Assembly (NCBI GenBank): GCA_949752795.1
Contig: OX457061.1
Span: forward strand, 38,782,338-38,846,337
Length of the DNA: 64,000 nt
Direction: 5' to 3'
Origin: Hyperoodon ampullatus
Lineage: Eukaryota; Chordata; Mammalia; Artiodactyla; Ziphiidae
Part shown: piece by piece, positions 19,755 through 32,125 of the stretch
Numbering within the stretch: position 1 is the stretch's first letter
Layout: each line of letters starts with the position of its first letter
Notes under the pieces: model-generated
The model's input: the letters and a program-made list of their open reading frames with translations, nothing else
What the model was told of the DNA's origin: nothing
The model's database searches: none
Program-made: the position numbers and the translations under genes

Positions 19755-20215
19755 GACAAACTTTCTAAAGAAGCAACAACATCTACTTCAAGGTTAAGAG
19801 TTATTTTAAGAAGTGTTCCAGAAGATGATTTAAGACATGCAGTTGTAGAAGGTACACTTACACATCATTCTGTGAAGAACGATCTTTCATTTAAATCAGA
19901 GTTCTTTTAAATTAATTTCACTTATGTTCAATTCCAAGTTTTCTTGTGCACATTTAAAAAGTGAAGTGGTAGCTCTTCATGTACTGGCTCTGTTAGCAGA
20001 AAACTCTGAAAACAGTTTCAGGATGCCAGTTTTAAATCAGTATTATCAGATGCTTCAAATAGAAAATCAGATAAACTCATTCCTTAAAAAGGAGCTTAAA
20101 AAAAAGATTCTTTTTTTTTTAATCCAGTTTACAAAATCAAGGCAAAACTTTCGGAAGATGAAATATCTGACAGTATGGTGTGTGCTACTCTAAATTCAGT
20201 TTAAAAATTCAACCC
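19755..20215 (+). pseudogene. Possible decayed coding sequence of unknown origin
   Basis: From about 19755 one frame runs about 50 codons without a stop (KLSKEATTSTSRLRVILRSV, then PEDDLRHAVVEGTLTHHSVK). After a stop, open sequence resumes with FSCAHLKSEVVALHVLALLA and on past an A-rich slip near 20100 to SEDEISDSMVCATLNSV. Codon-like composition and intron-free layout suggest a retropseudogene or domesticated-transposase remnant. I do not recognise the parent. Confidence 0.3.
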
Positions 20216-20429
20216 TGAAGAAAAACTGATTTGTTTTTGTGGTGACAATATGAGCATAGATTTGGATGAATATATATTTTGATAAAAGTAATGTTCATAC
20301 TATATTAAGAAACCTATGGGGCAGATGTGTTTTGGAATGTGTTGTGGTGCACACATAATTCATAATTAGGTCCAAACAAGCTGTCAATCAAAACAGAGAT
20401 TATAGTTGTTAAAATTTACCAATTAAAAA

Positions 20430-21215
20430 TTTTTTATTATGGTAAAATATATACTACATTAAATATACCATTATAAGCATTATTTATTGTAAAATATACA
20501 TAACATAAAGTTTACCATTTTAACATTTTTAAGTGTACAGTTCAGTGGCATTAGGCATATTCATATTGTTATGCAAGCGTCACTCCTATCCATCTCTAGA
20601 ATTTTGTTATCTAATACTGAAACTCTGTACCCATTAAACAATAACTCCCCATTTGCCCATCCCCCAGCCCCTGGTAACAACTGTTCTAATTTCTGTCTCT
20701 ATAAATTTGACTATTCTAGGTACTCACGTAAGTGGATCATACAATATATACCCTTTTATGCCCGGCTTATTTCACTAAGCATAATATCCTCAAGGTTCAT
20801 CCATGTTATAGCACGTATCAGAATTTTATTACTTTTTAAGGCTGGATGTTCTTGGGGGGGTGTGAGTGTGTGTATCACATTTTGCTTATCCATTCATCTG
20901 GATAGTTGGGTTATTTCTACCTTTTGGTTATTGTGAATAATGTTGCTATCAACATTGGTGTACAAATAACTGAGTCCATGCTTTCAATTCTTTTGTGTAT
21001 ATTCCCACAGTAGAATACCCACAAGTGGGCATGCTGTTTGTTTTGAAGAACTGCTGCACTGTTTTCCATGTCAGCTGTATCATTTTACATTCCCACCAGC
21101 AATGTACAAGAGTTCCAATTACTCTACATACATTTTTCTGTTTTGCTTTAAAAAAAAAAAAATAGCCATTCTAATGGGTATGAAGTGATATCTTACTGTA
21201 GTTTTGACAAAATGT
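20430..21215 (-). mobile_element. Ancient L1 3' end
   Basis: Antisense old L1: 'aagtgtacagttcagtggca', 'atactgaaactctgtaccca', 'tccatgttatagcacgtatc', then broken ORF2-end sequence ('cattcccaccagcaatgtac', 'attctaatgggtatgaagtg'). Strongly diverged. Confidence 0.75.
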
Positions 21216-21240
21216 GCCAGTTTTTAAAAATGTATATACA

Positions 21241-21456
21241 GGGCTTCCCTGGTGGTGCAGTGGTTGAGAGTCCGCCTGCCGATGCAGGGGACACGGGTTC
21301 GTGCCCCGGTCTGGGAAGATCCCACATGCCGCAAAGCGGCTGGGCCCGTGAGTCACGGCTGCTGAGCCTGCGCGTCCGGAGCCTGTGCTCCGCAACGGGA
21401 GAGGCCACAACAGTGAGAGGCCCGCGTACTGCAAAAAAAAAAAAAGAAAAAAAAAA
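21241..21456 (+). mobile_element. CHR-1-type cetacean SINE
   Basis: Complete: gggcttccctggtggtgcag to an interrupted poly(A) tail. Clear A and B boxes (ggttcgtgccc). Inserted into the edge of the ancient L1. Confidence 0.93.
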
Positions 21457-21507
21457 GACACTCTGAGTGGAAGCAAAAAAACAGTATCTGAAAATGTTAG
21501 GGCTGAA

Positions 21508-21765
21508 TTATTTTTTTTAAATTTTTTATTGGAGTATAGTTGACTTACAATGTTGTGTTAGTTTCAGATGTATAGTAAAGTGAATCAGTTATACATATAC
21601 ATATATCCACTCTTTTTTAGATTTTTTCCCCATATAAGTCATTACAGAGTATTGAGTAGAGTTCCTTGTGCTATACAGTAGGTCCTTATTAGTTATCTAT
21701 TTTACATACAGTAGTGTGTATATGTCAATCTCAGTCTCCCAATTTATCCCTCCCCCACAAGTATT
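21508..21765 (-). mobile_element. L1 3' UTR fragment
   Basis: Antisense tail of the same L1 family as 14020-14350: 'ttggagtatagttgacttac', 'gagttccttgtgctatacag', 'aatttatccctccc'. Only the 3' UTR is present. Confidence 0.85.
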
Positions 21766-22121
21766 TGTTTTTCATATGAAAATATTGACCTGAAAATATC
21801 CTTCATTTAGCAAAATTTGTCCTGAGCTTACCAGGTACCTCAATATCTGTAGAGACTGAATATTGTCAACTTGAAATGTGGACTACAGAGAAAACTCAGA
21901 TGAAGAGGTCTACAATTCTAAGTCATTTAACCATAAAATGCAATGTTAGAGAAGGTTGCAAGGAATTTTATATAAAAATTAAAAATAATAAAACCATATT
22001 GAATAACACAGTTTTCAGAAACATACCAAAGACGTAGTATTAGAGACAGATTCAGCTTACAAATGGACTAAAGTATATAAACATGGGCTAAGCATAATTA
22101 TTCTGCTTGCATTATTATTTT

Positions 22122-22246
22122 TTTATTATTATTATTATTTTTTGCCACATGGCTTGCGGGATCTTAGTTCCCCAACCAGGGATTGAACCCGGGCCCTCAG
22201 CAGAAAAAGCACAGAGTCCTAACCACTGGACTGCCAGGGAATTCCC
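22122..22246 (-). mobile_element. Short tRNA-Glu SINE (CHRS-like)
   Basis: Antisense short form ending 'ctgccagggaattccc', with B-box complement 'gggattgaaccc' and a (att)n tail. Confidence 0.88.
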
Positions 22247-22954
22247 TTTTTAAAGTTCAGATAATCAATATAAAAAGTTTTAAAATGTATAGAAAAATAT
22301 TTTAATAGTTTTTGAGTAGATTATTATAGGTCCCTTCACACTGAAACAATTGTCAATTAATATTTCAAGAAATTATATAATCTTAATTATTTTGTGGCTT
22401 TTTCACTCTCATATGTTCTGGTTTGGACTATAGGTTATATGGTCACCTTATTGATCATCTTCATTTATGGATGAAGCAAATAAAATAAATTAAAAAATAA
22501 TTAAGGATAAAGAACAGTTGAACAATAGAAATAATAAGCTTGATTTAATTAACAAATTAAAACAATAATTAAAAGCACCTATCATTCTCAAGAACATAAA
22601 ACATTAACCATATATTATGCCTTAAAGTAAATCTTGATAAATTTCAAAGACTCAATTTCATACAGACCATGTTCTGTTATCACACTGCAACGAAATTAGA
22701 AATTAATAACAACAACAAAAAACGTCTATAGACATTTTTAAATTTAAAAAACACTGAAAGTCATGGGACAAAATAGAAATTGTGATGGATGTTAAGAATT
22801 AGAACTGAATAATGACAATACTCATGGAATTCTTCAGAAATAGTATTTTAATGTAAATTTATACCCTTAAACACTCATATTAGGAAAGAAAAAAAGGGCT
22901 GAAAATTAATGTACTAAGTGTTCAACTTTAAGAAATTAAAAAAACTGCAAACTA

Positions 22955-23101
22955 GGGAACTCCCTGGGGGCCCAGTGGTTAGGACTCCGGGCTTTCACTG
23001 CTAAGAGTGTGGGTTCCATCCCTGGTTGGGGAACTAAGACCCCACAAGCCACGTGGTGAGGCCAAAACCAAAACAAAACAACACAAACAAAAGAAAAAGA
23101 A
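22955..23101 (+). mobile_element. Short tRNA-Glu SINE, nested in L1M
   Basis: 'gggaactccctgggggccca' head, 'ggggaactaagaccccaca', then an A-rich tail. TSD gcaaacta at 22947-22954 and 23102-23109. Confidence 0.9.
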
Positions 23102-23193
23102 GCAAACTAAACCTGTATAAAAAAAAAAAAAAGAAAGGAGATAAGAAAAATTAGATTGGCCATTGATTAAAGAGACAAAGAAATAATAGGGAG

Positions 23194-23449
23194 GGACTTC
23201 CCTGGTCATCCAGTGGTTAAGAATCAGACTTCCAATGCAGGGGACAAGGGTTTGATCCCTGGTCGGGGAACTAAGATCCCACATGCCGTGGGGCAATTAA
23301 GCCCGCATGCCACAACTACTGAGCCCGAGAGCTCTAGAGCCCGTGCGCCACAACTAGAGAAGCCCGCACACCACAATGAAAGATCCCGCGTGCTTCAACT
23401 AAGACCTGACGCAGCCAAATTAATTAATAAATTAATTAATTTTTTAAAA
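23194..23449 (+). mobile_element. CHR-type SINE, nested in L1M
   Basis: Intermediate-length form, 'gacttccctggtcatccagt' to 'gacgcagccaaattaattaa' tail. TSD aagaaataatagggag on both sides (left ending at 23193, right at about 23451-23466). Confidence 0.92.
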
Positions 23450-23850
23450 AAAGAAATAATAGGGAGATACAACTGGCCAAAATCTGGTATTAAGTAGACA
23501 AATCTGTGGCAAAACTGATGAAGGAAACAAATAGAGTAAGTACAAATATTAGTAGTAAAAAAGGGACATAGCTACATGCATAGTAGAGATTAAAATATAA
23601 AAAAAACTGTGAATAACTTTATGCCAATAAATTTGAAAATTTAGAGAAAATGACTATATTTTATCTAAAAAAATAGTAACTTTTCAAAAGTCTTAAAAAA
23701 TATAATAGAATACTATGTAGCCTTATAACCATTTAAAAATTGAACCAGCAGTTTCTTCTAACAAAGAAAACACCAGATCAAGAGGTAAATTCTACCAAAT
23801 TTTTACAAGTGAATTATACCAAATTTTCAAGGAAAAGATACTTCCAATGT

Positions 23851-23945
23851 TTTTTTTTTATTGAAGTATAGTTGAATTACAGTGTTTTGATGTTGTATTA
23901 ATTACTTCTGTACAACAAAGAGACTCAGTTATAGGTATCTCCAAT
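23851..23945 (-). mobile_element. L1 3' tail fragment, nested
   Basis: Short antisense L1 end: T run then 'attgaagtatagttgaatta' and 'acaacaaagagactcagtta'. Severely 5'-truncated. Confidence 0.75.
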
Positions 23946-24394
23946 CTTATACAAACTTTCTGAGAATAGAAAAATGAGACTAATTTTACCTTGCTACTTC
24001 AATTGGCCTAGGACAATAAAAGAAAGGAAAATCATAATTTTGACTCTCCCCTGGACAAATGCAAAATTCCTAAAATGAATATCGGCAAGCAGAATCAAAC
24101 AATATATAAAACATTTAATTTACTACAATAGTTTATTCCAGCTATGCAAATTTGGTTTTACAGATAAAAATTAATATAATTCACCACATTATCACATTTA
24201 AAGGAGAAAAAATGTATATAGTTATTTCAAAGAAGCAGAAAAAGCACATGATAAAATTTAGCCTCTGTTCACATTAGAAAAGAAAACCTTAAGAAATCTA
24301 GGAATAAAAGGGAATTTTGTCAATTTGGTAAAATCTATCTGCCAAAAACCTACAACAGATATCATATTTAATGAGAAAATGCCATAACTATTCT

Positions 24395-24572
24395 ATTTTT
24401 AATATTTATTTATTTGGTTACACCAGGTCTTAGTTGCAGCAGGTGGGCTTCTTAGTTGTGGAATGCAAACTCTTAGTTGTGGCATACATGTGAAATCTAG
24501 TTCCCTGACCAGGGATCGAACCCCAGGCATTGGGAGTGCAGAGTCTAACCAGTGCACCACCACGGAAGTCCC
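24395..24572 (-). mobile_element. CHR-type SINE, nested in L1M
   Basis: Antisense, tail 'ttaatatttatttattt', body 'cttagttgtgg', tRNA end 'gggatcgaacccc' to 'ccacggaagtccc'. TSD actattc at 24388-24394 and 24573-24579. Confidence 0.88.
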
Positions 24573-24870
24573 ACTATTCCTTTTAAACAAAGGACTATGA
24601 TGAGACTGCTCATTTTACTGCTAACATTTGACATTATACCAAATTTCTAGCCAGTTCAAAACCACAAAAAAACTAACAAAAAGTATAAGAATTAGAAAAG
24701 AACTAAAACTCTCATTTATCACATATGCCATAATTGTCAACATAAAAAACCAAAAAGAAAATATTTAGAATTAGTAAGGTATGTTGCTGAATATGACATC
24801 AATATTCAAAATTCAGCTGCATTTCTACATACCCTTAATAAATAGAAAAACTTATTTTAAAATCATTTAT

Positions 24871-25000
24871 GGGAATTCCCTGACGGTCCAGTGGTTAGGA
24901 CTCTGTGGTTTCACTGACGATGGCCTGGGTTCAATGCCAGGTCAGGGAACTAAGATCCCGCAAGCCGCGCAGTGCAGCCAAAAATAAAATAAAATAAAAT
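24871..25000 (+). mobile_element. Short tRNA-Glu SINE, nested in L1M
   Basis: 'gggaattccctgacggtcca' to (aaaat)n tail; flanks 'aatcatttat' and 'aataatttat' form an imperfect TSD. Confidence 0.88.
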
Positions 25001-25999
25001 AATTTATAAGAACAATAAAACTTATAAGGGACCCAGGAATAAATCTAATGTGTTAAACCTGAGAAAATTATATAACTTTATTAAAGAAATATTTAAAGGA
25101 GCTGATAAATGTAGAGGTATAACATATTCATAAAGAAGAATTCTCATTATCCTAAAAATGTTAGTTATTCCCAAATTGATCTACAGTTGCCTAACAGAAT
25201 CCTCACAGATTTTTTTCATGGAACTTGAAATGCTGGTTCCAAAATTTATGTAGAAGAGCAAAAAGTCAAGAAAAGCTAAGATATTCCTGAAGAACAACAA
25301 GCAAGAAGTGTCTTGTTCTATAAGATATCAAAATGCAGAATACAGCCATAACAATTAAGATGGTGTGGAATTGGCAAAATATATATACACATATGGAATA
25401 GAATAGAGAGTCCATACACATACATAGACACTTGATATATGACCAAGTCTATGCTGCATAAAGGATAGAGAATTAATAAATAAATGGTACTGGGATATTT
25501 GATTACCATAGGATAAGATAAATACACTAGTGCAATATTTGTAAGCCACTGTTTTTCAAATCACTATCATTTTCAGCTAAATCTAATCCTCTTTAATAGA
25601 TTCCTAACTCACACCAAACACACAAACTCCACAAGAATTAAAGACCTAAATGTGAAAACCGAAACGTTTCTACTTTTATTTCCTGTAGGAGAATGTCTTT
25701 TTGAAATTAGGGTAGGAAAGAAATCCTTAAATAAGATTTTAAAGAAAACAAAAATCATAAAGGAAAGACTGAGACACTCCATCAGATCAAAATCTTCTGT
25801 TCAGTGGGTAACAAAAAAGGAGAAAATAAATTGGGAAAAGATATACGCAATGCCTATAACAACAAAAAAATGATTAATATCAAGAATATATCAGAACTTC
25901 TACAAATCAATTTTTAAACAAGATAAACAACATAATAGGATAAATAGGCAAAAGAGATCAACCACTGCAAAATTAGAGGGTACAATACACAAGATCACC

Positions 26000-26440
26000 C
26001 TCCCTTCTGACACCAACTGCCATTTCAAGGGGGTCCCAAAACCATACTCAGGTTGGATAATTTGTTAAAAGGACTCAGAATTCACTGAAAGCTGTTATAT
26101 TCACAATTACAATTTATCACAGGGAAAGGATTAAAATCAATAGGTCTTAAAAATCTTTAAAAGATTAAAATGAGCCAAGGGAAAAAGCACATAGGGCCAA
26201 GTCCAGGAAAGTACCACATGCAGAGCTTCCAGTTGCCCTCTCCCCTTGGACTCTGGACAGTGTTTCTTTCCTGGCACTGATGAGTGACCATAGGCATGGA
26301 GTACTGACAACCAGGGAAGCTCAACCAAGCTGTATCCAGAGTCTCTACTGGGGATCCATGGTTAACTCCCCAAGTGGCTGACCTCAGTCTCCAGCCCTTC
26401 CAGAGGTTAAGCTGATACCACATGACTAAAACTTCTACCA
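26000..26440 (-). mobile_element. LTR-like insert (probable old ERVL-type LTR)
   Basis: Non-L1 block within the L1M. It contains 'aaaggactcagaattcactg', 'tatattcacaattacaattt', 'atcacagggaaaggattaaa', 'aagcacatagggccaagtcc' and 'cagagcttccagttgccctc', a pattern I associate with an old endogenous-retrovirus LTR. No internal viral genes are present. Subfamily and exact ends uncertain. Confidence 0.4.
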
Positions 26441-26457
26441 TAAATTGCATTTTTTAA

Positions 26458-26832
26458 TAGCTTAATTTTTTTTGTTTGTTCTTGTTTTTTATTTTATTTT
26501 TATTTTTTTGGCTGCATTGGGTCTTCTTTGCTGCGTGCAGGCTTTCTTCTTTGCTGGCGAGCGGGGGCTACCCTTCGTTGCGGTGCGTGGGCTCCTCATT
26601 GCGGTGGCTTCTCTTTGTTGTGGAGCACAGGCTCTAGGCAAGTGGGCTTCAGTAGTTGTGGCACACGGGCTCAGTAGTTATGGCTCACAGGCTCTAGAGC
26701 TCAGGCTCAGTAGTTGTGGCACATGGGCTTAGTTGCTCCACGGCATGTGGGATCTTCCCGGACCAGGACTCGAACCCATGTCCCCTGCATTGGCAGGTAG
26801 ATTCTTAACCACTGCGCCACCAGGGAAGTTCC
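26458..26832 (-). mobile_element. CHR-type SINE, long form, nested
   Basis: Antisense long form with 'ggctgcattgggtcttcttt', repeated '(t)agttgtgg' units, and tRNA end 'gactcgaaccc ... accactgcgccaccagggaag'. TSD aattgcattttttaa at 26443-26457, with a one-T-longer copy at 26833-26848. Confidence 0.9.
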
Positions 26833-27059
26833 AATTGCATTTTTTTAATTGAACAAATTTGACATTTAACATTGTGTAAATTTAAGGTGTACAATGTGTT
26901 ACTTTGATATATATTATAATATGATTGCAGTTGTAACAAAATTTATCACGTTATATTTTTATAGTACAATACTGTTGTTTATATTCATTATACTGTGTAT
27001 TAGATCTCTATGGTTTATTTACTACTTGTGGCAAGTTCGCACCCTAAACAACATCAATC

Positions 27060-27175
27060 TTTTTTTTTTTTTTTTTGCCGTACGTGGGCCTCTCGCCGTT
27101 GTGGCCTCTCCCGTTGCGGAGCACAGGCTCCGGACGCGCAGGCTCAGCGGCCATGGCTCATGGGCCCAGCTGCTC
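27060..27175 (-). mobile_element. CHR-1-type SINE, 5'-truncated, nested
   Basis: Antisense poly(T) of 18, 'gccgtacgtgggcctctcgc' through 'atgggcccagctgctc', then stops. The tRNA-derived half is missing, so there is no internal Pol III promoter. Confidence 0.88.
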
Positions 27176-27882
27176 AGCTCTAAGAAGCTGAGACCAAAGG
27201 CTAGACCTCTTCTGGGGAGTGACCATATTCTTTACTATACAACCACAAATTTATAGGGGAGAAAACCTCTTAAAAAGCTAATAAACATATGATAGTATGT
27301 CGAACCTCACTAGTGATTAAGAACTTGCAAATTAAAACTACAATGAGATACTATTTTATACTCAGGAATTTGGTAAAAAATAAAAAGTATGACAATACAG
27401 GTGTTGGGAATACGAAGTCATGGGTACTTTCATACACTGACAGTGAGAGCATAAATTGAAGAAACAATTTACAGAACAATTTGGCAACACCTAGTAAAAT
27501 AAAAAACATGTATAGCTCTAGAGTCAGTCTTATATAAATCAGAAAAATGCACAAGAATGTCTACAGCAGCATTGTTTGTTCATATCTATCAACTGGAGAC
27601 ATCCTAATGTTCATCACCAGGAAAATGGATGAATTAATTGTGGTATTAGGTTTCAAATAGTATGTATTGCTAAGGATACCTACATATGTATTACAGTTTT
27701 AAAGAAATGCAAGAGAATGGTAAATAGCAAATTAAGGATAATGAAAATATTTTAGGGGATGAAAGTCGAGATAACTAGAGTGGTTATGGTGGGCTATGGC
27801 TGAGTTGGCAACATTTCATTCTTAAGTGGCATAGTGGGTACATGGGTATCTGTAATGTCATTCTTTATACATTTTGTATTCT

Positions 27883-28088
27883 TTTTTTTTTTTTTTGCGG
27901 TATGCGGGCCTCTCACTGCTGTGGCCTCTCCCGTTGCGGAGCACAGGCTCCGGACGCGCAGGCCCAGCGGCCATGGCCCACAGGCCCAGCCGCTCCGCGG
28001 CATGTGGGATCCTCCCAGACCGGGGCACGAACCCGTGTCCCCTGCATCGGCGGGTGGACTCTCAACCACTGCGCCACCAGGGAAGCCC
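27883..28088 (-). mobile_element. CHR-1-type SINE with perfect 17-18-bp TSD
   Basis: Complete antisense CHR-1, poly(T) to 'gcgccaccagggaagccc'. TSD tatacattttgtattctt at 27866-27883 and 28089-28106 (the last T can belong to the tail). The perfect TSD marks it as young. Confidence 0.96.
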
Positions 28089-28106
28089 TATACATTTTGT
28101 ATTCTT

Positions 28107-29235
28107 AAATGGTGTATAGTACTTCTGAAAATTAAATGTATAGGTGTATATATACATACACACATAAATATATATAATATATTCAAAAAATATATATATA
28201 CCATAGCCTGTTCTGTAGATGTATGAATTGCTTTGTGCCTTACATTATTATCCAATAATTGCCTTTATAGCTTATGCATTGAAAGAGAGGGCAGTCATCA
28301 ATTTTATATTTTTACATGGGAAGTGGAAAAATAATTTGTACACCTTTAGAACATGTAGCTCTCCTTTCGGTTCCCACCTAAAATGATAACACAGAGGTGT
28401 ATTTCTTGCTTGGGATCTGTGCTGCGGTTCTGCCTTACAGGTGATGTAGACTGATAATCAAGGAAAAGATGTTTTGGAGTTCCTATTATGTGTTAGGTAC
28501 TGTGGGAGAATTAAGGGATACATAAAGCAGAATTTCTGCCTTTAATCATTGAGAATATATTTGGGGAGGGCAGGAAGAATATCAAGGTAACCAACAAAAT
28601 AGAGTAGTAAAATAAATAGCCCACTGGAGGGGCAGTAAACCTCACAGTGGTTTGAAGAAGGTCCTGCAGGGAAATGCAGGAGACTGAAGTGCTCGAAGAA
28701 GGTTTGCACATGAATTTCTAAAAGCAGCTCACAAGGACCCCAAGTGTAATTGGCCTTATTCATCATGATGATGTATTTGATCAAAGCTCTTTTGGAAGTA
28801 AAGCTTGTTTCTAGAAAATTATTTTAAATATTATGCCAATCTTCTTACAATGCCATTTTTAAAAATAGGTAGCACTCAGAATATTTTAAAGGTTTCTTTA
28901 GAAATGATTCCAGCTCTGTTAACTTTACTCTGAGAGCAGCCTGTAATCACTGACATTTCCAGACGTTGACTCTTAAGGACTTAAAATGCCATATGTGAAT
29001 GTATTTACTGATTTGATGTAAATAAAAAATAGCTTCATATTTCCAAGCAACATCTCTTATAAACACAACATTCATCTTTCTTTCTGCCTAAACCAGCGCA
29101 CTTTCCTCTCCATTTTTTAAAACTGAAAGCTCAGCTTTTGATGTTTTGTTGCTTGTGTCTATATTGTCAATTAATTCTGTTTGCCACAGGAGAGGAAAAT
29201 GAAGCAAAAGAAAATGCTTTAAAAAAATCTATTGG
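28107..29235. other. Intergenic stretch
   Basis: Mostly unassigned. 28465-28565 ('cctattatgtgttaggtact') resembles the ancient mammalian repeat also seen at 9520 and 49340. Tandem ta/atat tracts occur at 28150-28200. No gene seen. Confidence 0.4.
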
Positions 29236-29236
29236 A

Positions 29237-29560
29237 GGGTCTTCCCTGGTGGCGTAGTGGTTAAGAATCTGCCTGCCAATGCAGGGAACACAGGTTCGAT
29301 CCCTGGTCTGGGAAGATCCCACATACTGAGGAGCAACTAAGTCCGTGCACCACAACTACTGAGCCCACATGCCACAACTACTGAAGCCCTCGCACTGCAA
29401 CTACTGATGTCCACACGCCTAGAGCCTGTGCTCTGCAACAAGAGAAGCTGCTACAATGAGAAGGCTTCACGCCACAACGAAGAGCAGCCCCCGCTCACTG
29501 CAACTAGAGAAAGCCCGCACACAGCAACAAAGACCCAACGCAGCCCCCCAAAAAAAAAAA
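29237..29560 (+). mobile_element. CHR-type SINE, long form
   Basis: 'gtcttccctggtggcgtagt' head, B box ggttcgatccc, long 'cacaact' body, 'aagacccaacgcagcc' end and A tail. Flanks 'ctattggagg' and 'gtattggatgg' suggest an old TSD. Confidence 0.9.
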
Positions 29561-29568
29561 GTATTGGA

Positions 29569-29766
29569 TGGACTTCCCCGGTGGGCCTGTGGTTAAGACT
29601 CCTTGCTTTCACTGCTGAGGGTGCGGGTTCAATCCCTGTTCGGGGAACTAAGATCCCGTAAGCCGTGTGCAGTGGCCAAAAAACCCAAACAAAAAACAAA
29701 CCCAAAAAACCCCCAAAACAAACAAAAACCCAAGACAAGCAAAATAAACAAAAAACAAAACAAATC
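29569..29766 (+). mobile_element. Short tRNA-Glu SINE with long A-rich tail
   Basis: 'gacttccccggtgggcctgt' to 'gtgcagtggccaaaaaaccc' followed by nearly 100 bp of A-rich sequence with C interruptions. It sits head-to-tail directly after another SINE. Confidence 0.85.
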
Positions 29767-30750
29767 TGTACTGGAGACATTTTTCCAGGAAGACATACAG
29801 ACAGGTACATGGAAAGATGGTCAACATCACTAATCATCAGGGAAATGCAAATCAAAACTATAATGAAATATCACCTCACACCTGTTAGAATGGCTAGGAG
29901 CAAAAAGACAAGAAATAATAAGTGTTGGTGAGGATGTGGAGAAAACAGAACCCTTGTGCACTGGTGGAGGGATGATACATTGGTGCAGCTGCTATGGAAA
30001 ACACTATGGAGGTTCCTCAAAAAATTAAAAATAGAATTACCATAATATCCAACAATTCAACTTCTGGGTATTTATCAGAAGGAAATAGAAACATTAACTT
30101 GAAAAGATGTCTGCAGCCCCATATTCATTGCAGCATTATTTACAGTAGCCAAGACATGGAAACAACCTAAGTGTCTGTCAATGGCTGAATGGATAATGAA
30201 GATGTGATATATACATATACAATGGAATATTACTTAGCCATTAAAGAGAATGAACTCTTGACACGTGACAATATGGATGGAACTTGACGACATTATGCTA
30301 AGTGAAATGTCAGACAGAAAAGATAAATACCATATGATCTCACTAATACGTGGAATCTAAAAACAAAACAAATGAAAACAAACAAACAAAAAAATAAATT
30401 CACCGATAAAGAGCACAGATTGTTGGTTGCCTGAGATGGGGCTAAGGGGGTGGGCAAAATGAATGAAGGAGTTCAAATGGTACAAATTCCCATTTATAAA
30501 TAAGTAAGTCACGGGGATATAATGTGCAGTATGGTGGTTATAGTTAATAATAACTGTATTGCATATCTGAATAGAGTTTTTCAAATATGGATCTTGAAAG
30601 TTCTCATCACAAGAAAAAAAATTATAACTATGTACCGTAACGAACGTTAACTGGACTTATTGTGATCATTTAAAAATATATACAGATATCAAATCATTAT
30701 GTTGTACACTTGAAATTAATATAATGTTATGTCCATTATATCTCAAAAAT
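29767..30750 (+). mobile_element. Old L1 3' end
   Basis: Sense L1: 'tcatcagggaaatgcaaatc', 'aggatgtggagaaaacagaa' (ORF2 end, broken by stops) and a 3' UTR with 'atcaaatcattatgttgtac'. Several stops and indels; dead copy. Confidence 0.85.
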
Positions 30751-32125
30751 GTATTGGAAACAATGATCCATGTATGTTTTGTAATGGAGAAAATAAAATA
30801 TAGTACCAGAGACATTCTGGTAGAGAGACCTGTGACCACAAACATTTTAAACATCTTTCTCCCACCTTTTTAGGGAAAAAATGTAGCTAATTCTTAATGT
30901 TGAGATATTATTCTAATATTGAGTTAGAATCTATGGACTGCAGTGTAATCTTACATATTTTTGTTAAAAATTATAAAAGTCATTATGCTTGTAAGTTTTT
31001 TTAGGTCATTTTGTTTTAAGATATAAAAGTAAACCACATACGGAGTATATAATAACCAATATATGCTTGCATTTACATAGACTATATCTGGATACATAAA
31101 AAAATTGAAAACATTGTTTACCTATAGGAAGGCAGCCAGGTGATTTGCAGATGCCAGAGGGATGGAGACTCTTTATTGTCTATTGCTTTGCACTTTCTGA
31201 ATTTTGAGCCATGTTGGTGTATTATCTATTTAATAAATAAATAGTTATTTTTATAAATAATAATAATCCAAATTGTCATTGCACTATAACCTTCTCTACA
31301 TTATTTGATACTAATTGGTTATAGAAGATTCAACTGCAGTACCACAAAGAATAGCAACCTCATTGCTTTATAATCCCAGGTCTCCTGTTATCTTGAACCG
31401 TATTATTTTCTATTTCCCACACACAAAGCAAATATTCTCAGTTACACTGGTAATCAGGCAAATGTAAATTAAAACAATGAGATGCCATTTTTCTACCATG
31501 TGAGAGGAGTTCTGGAGGAAGTGCTGCAAGGAGCGTAGCTCAGGGTAGGATTCTGTGGTGGTCAGAGAAGACCACACATCAGTTAATACTTGAATAGTTG
31601 TGAAAAGGAGTAAGAATTGGCCATACAGAAAAGTAGTGACAAGGGCATCCAGGAAGAGCGAGTATATGGAGGAGCACGGCACTTTGAGGACGCTATGTGG
31701 CTGAGCACAGGAGGCAGTGACAGAGTCACAGGAGGGGATTTTCAGATGAGACCAAAGCCAGATCACAGAGGCCTCATATACTTTCTAAATATCATTACCC
31801 AATGAAGGGAACTGGGCCTTCCTGAAAGAATGGATGATTCTAGGACCAGGGCTCAGAAAGGACAATTTACACATGTTCTTGTGCCAGAACATAAGAAAGC
31901 ACTAAAAAATTGATGGGGACATGTCAAAAAGACACAGAAGCTAGTATGAAGAGCCACCCACTAGTCAAATCTGGGACAATTTGAGCATCAAAATATACAA
32001 TGTAAGGGATTATAACCCATTGTAGAAAACAAGTGATAATCCATAATCCATCCATCCACCTACATGTATACATACATACATTCATACATACATAAAAGGG
32101 AGAGAAAAGAAAGCTCTTTTTTCTA
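30751..32125. other. Intergenic stretch, mostly unassigned
   Basis: No exon seen. 31500-31780 has a slightly higher GC content and weak similarity to the ancient repeat type at 9520. The rest is AT-rich. Confidence 0.35.

Larger units (their letters stand above)
22490..27740 (+). mobile_element. Old L1M element broken by nested insertions
   Basis: Pieces of one long, decayed L1 ORF2 run in order on the + strand. They are 22490-22950 (endonuclease end, 'gttctgttatcacactgcaa'), 23110-23190, 23450-23850, 23950-24390, 24580-24870, 25000-25990 (RT and after) and 27180-27740 (C-terminal part, 'aactacaatgagatactat'). No intact frame remains. Between the pieces lie separately listed SINEs, a small L1 tail and an LTR-like insert. 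The piecewise order gives the insertion chronology. Confidence 0.75.

Noticed and set aside
27834..28226. Several overlapping frames of 60-130 codons, also at 9779-10372, 21171-21476, 16480-16800 and 52420-52753
   Set aside because: They are translations of CHR SINEs in various frames; recurring peptides such as [11 protein letters not shown] appear in each copy.
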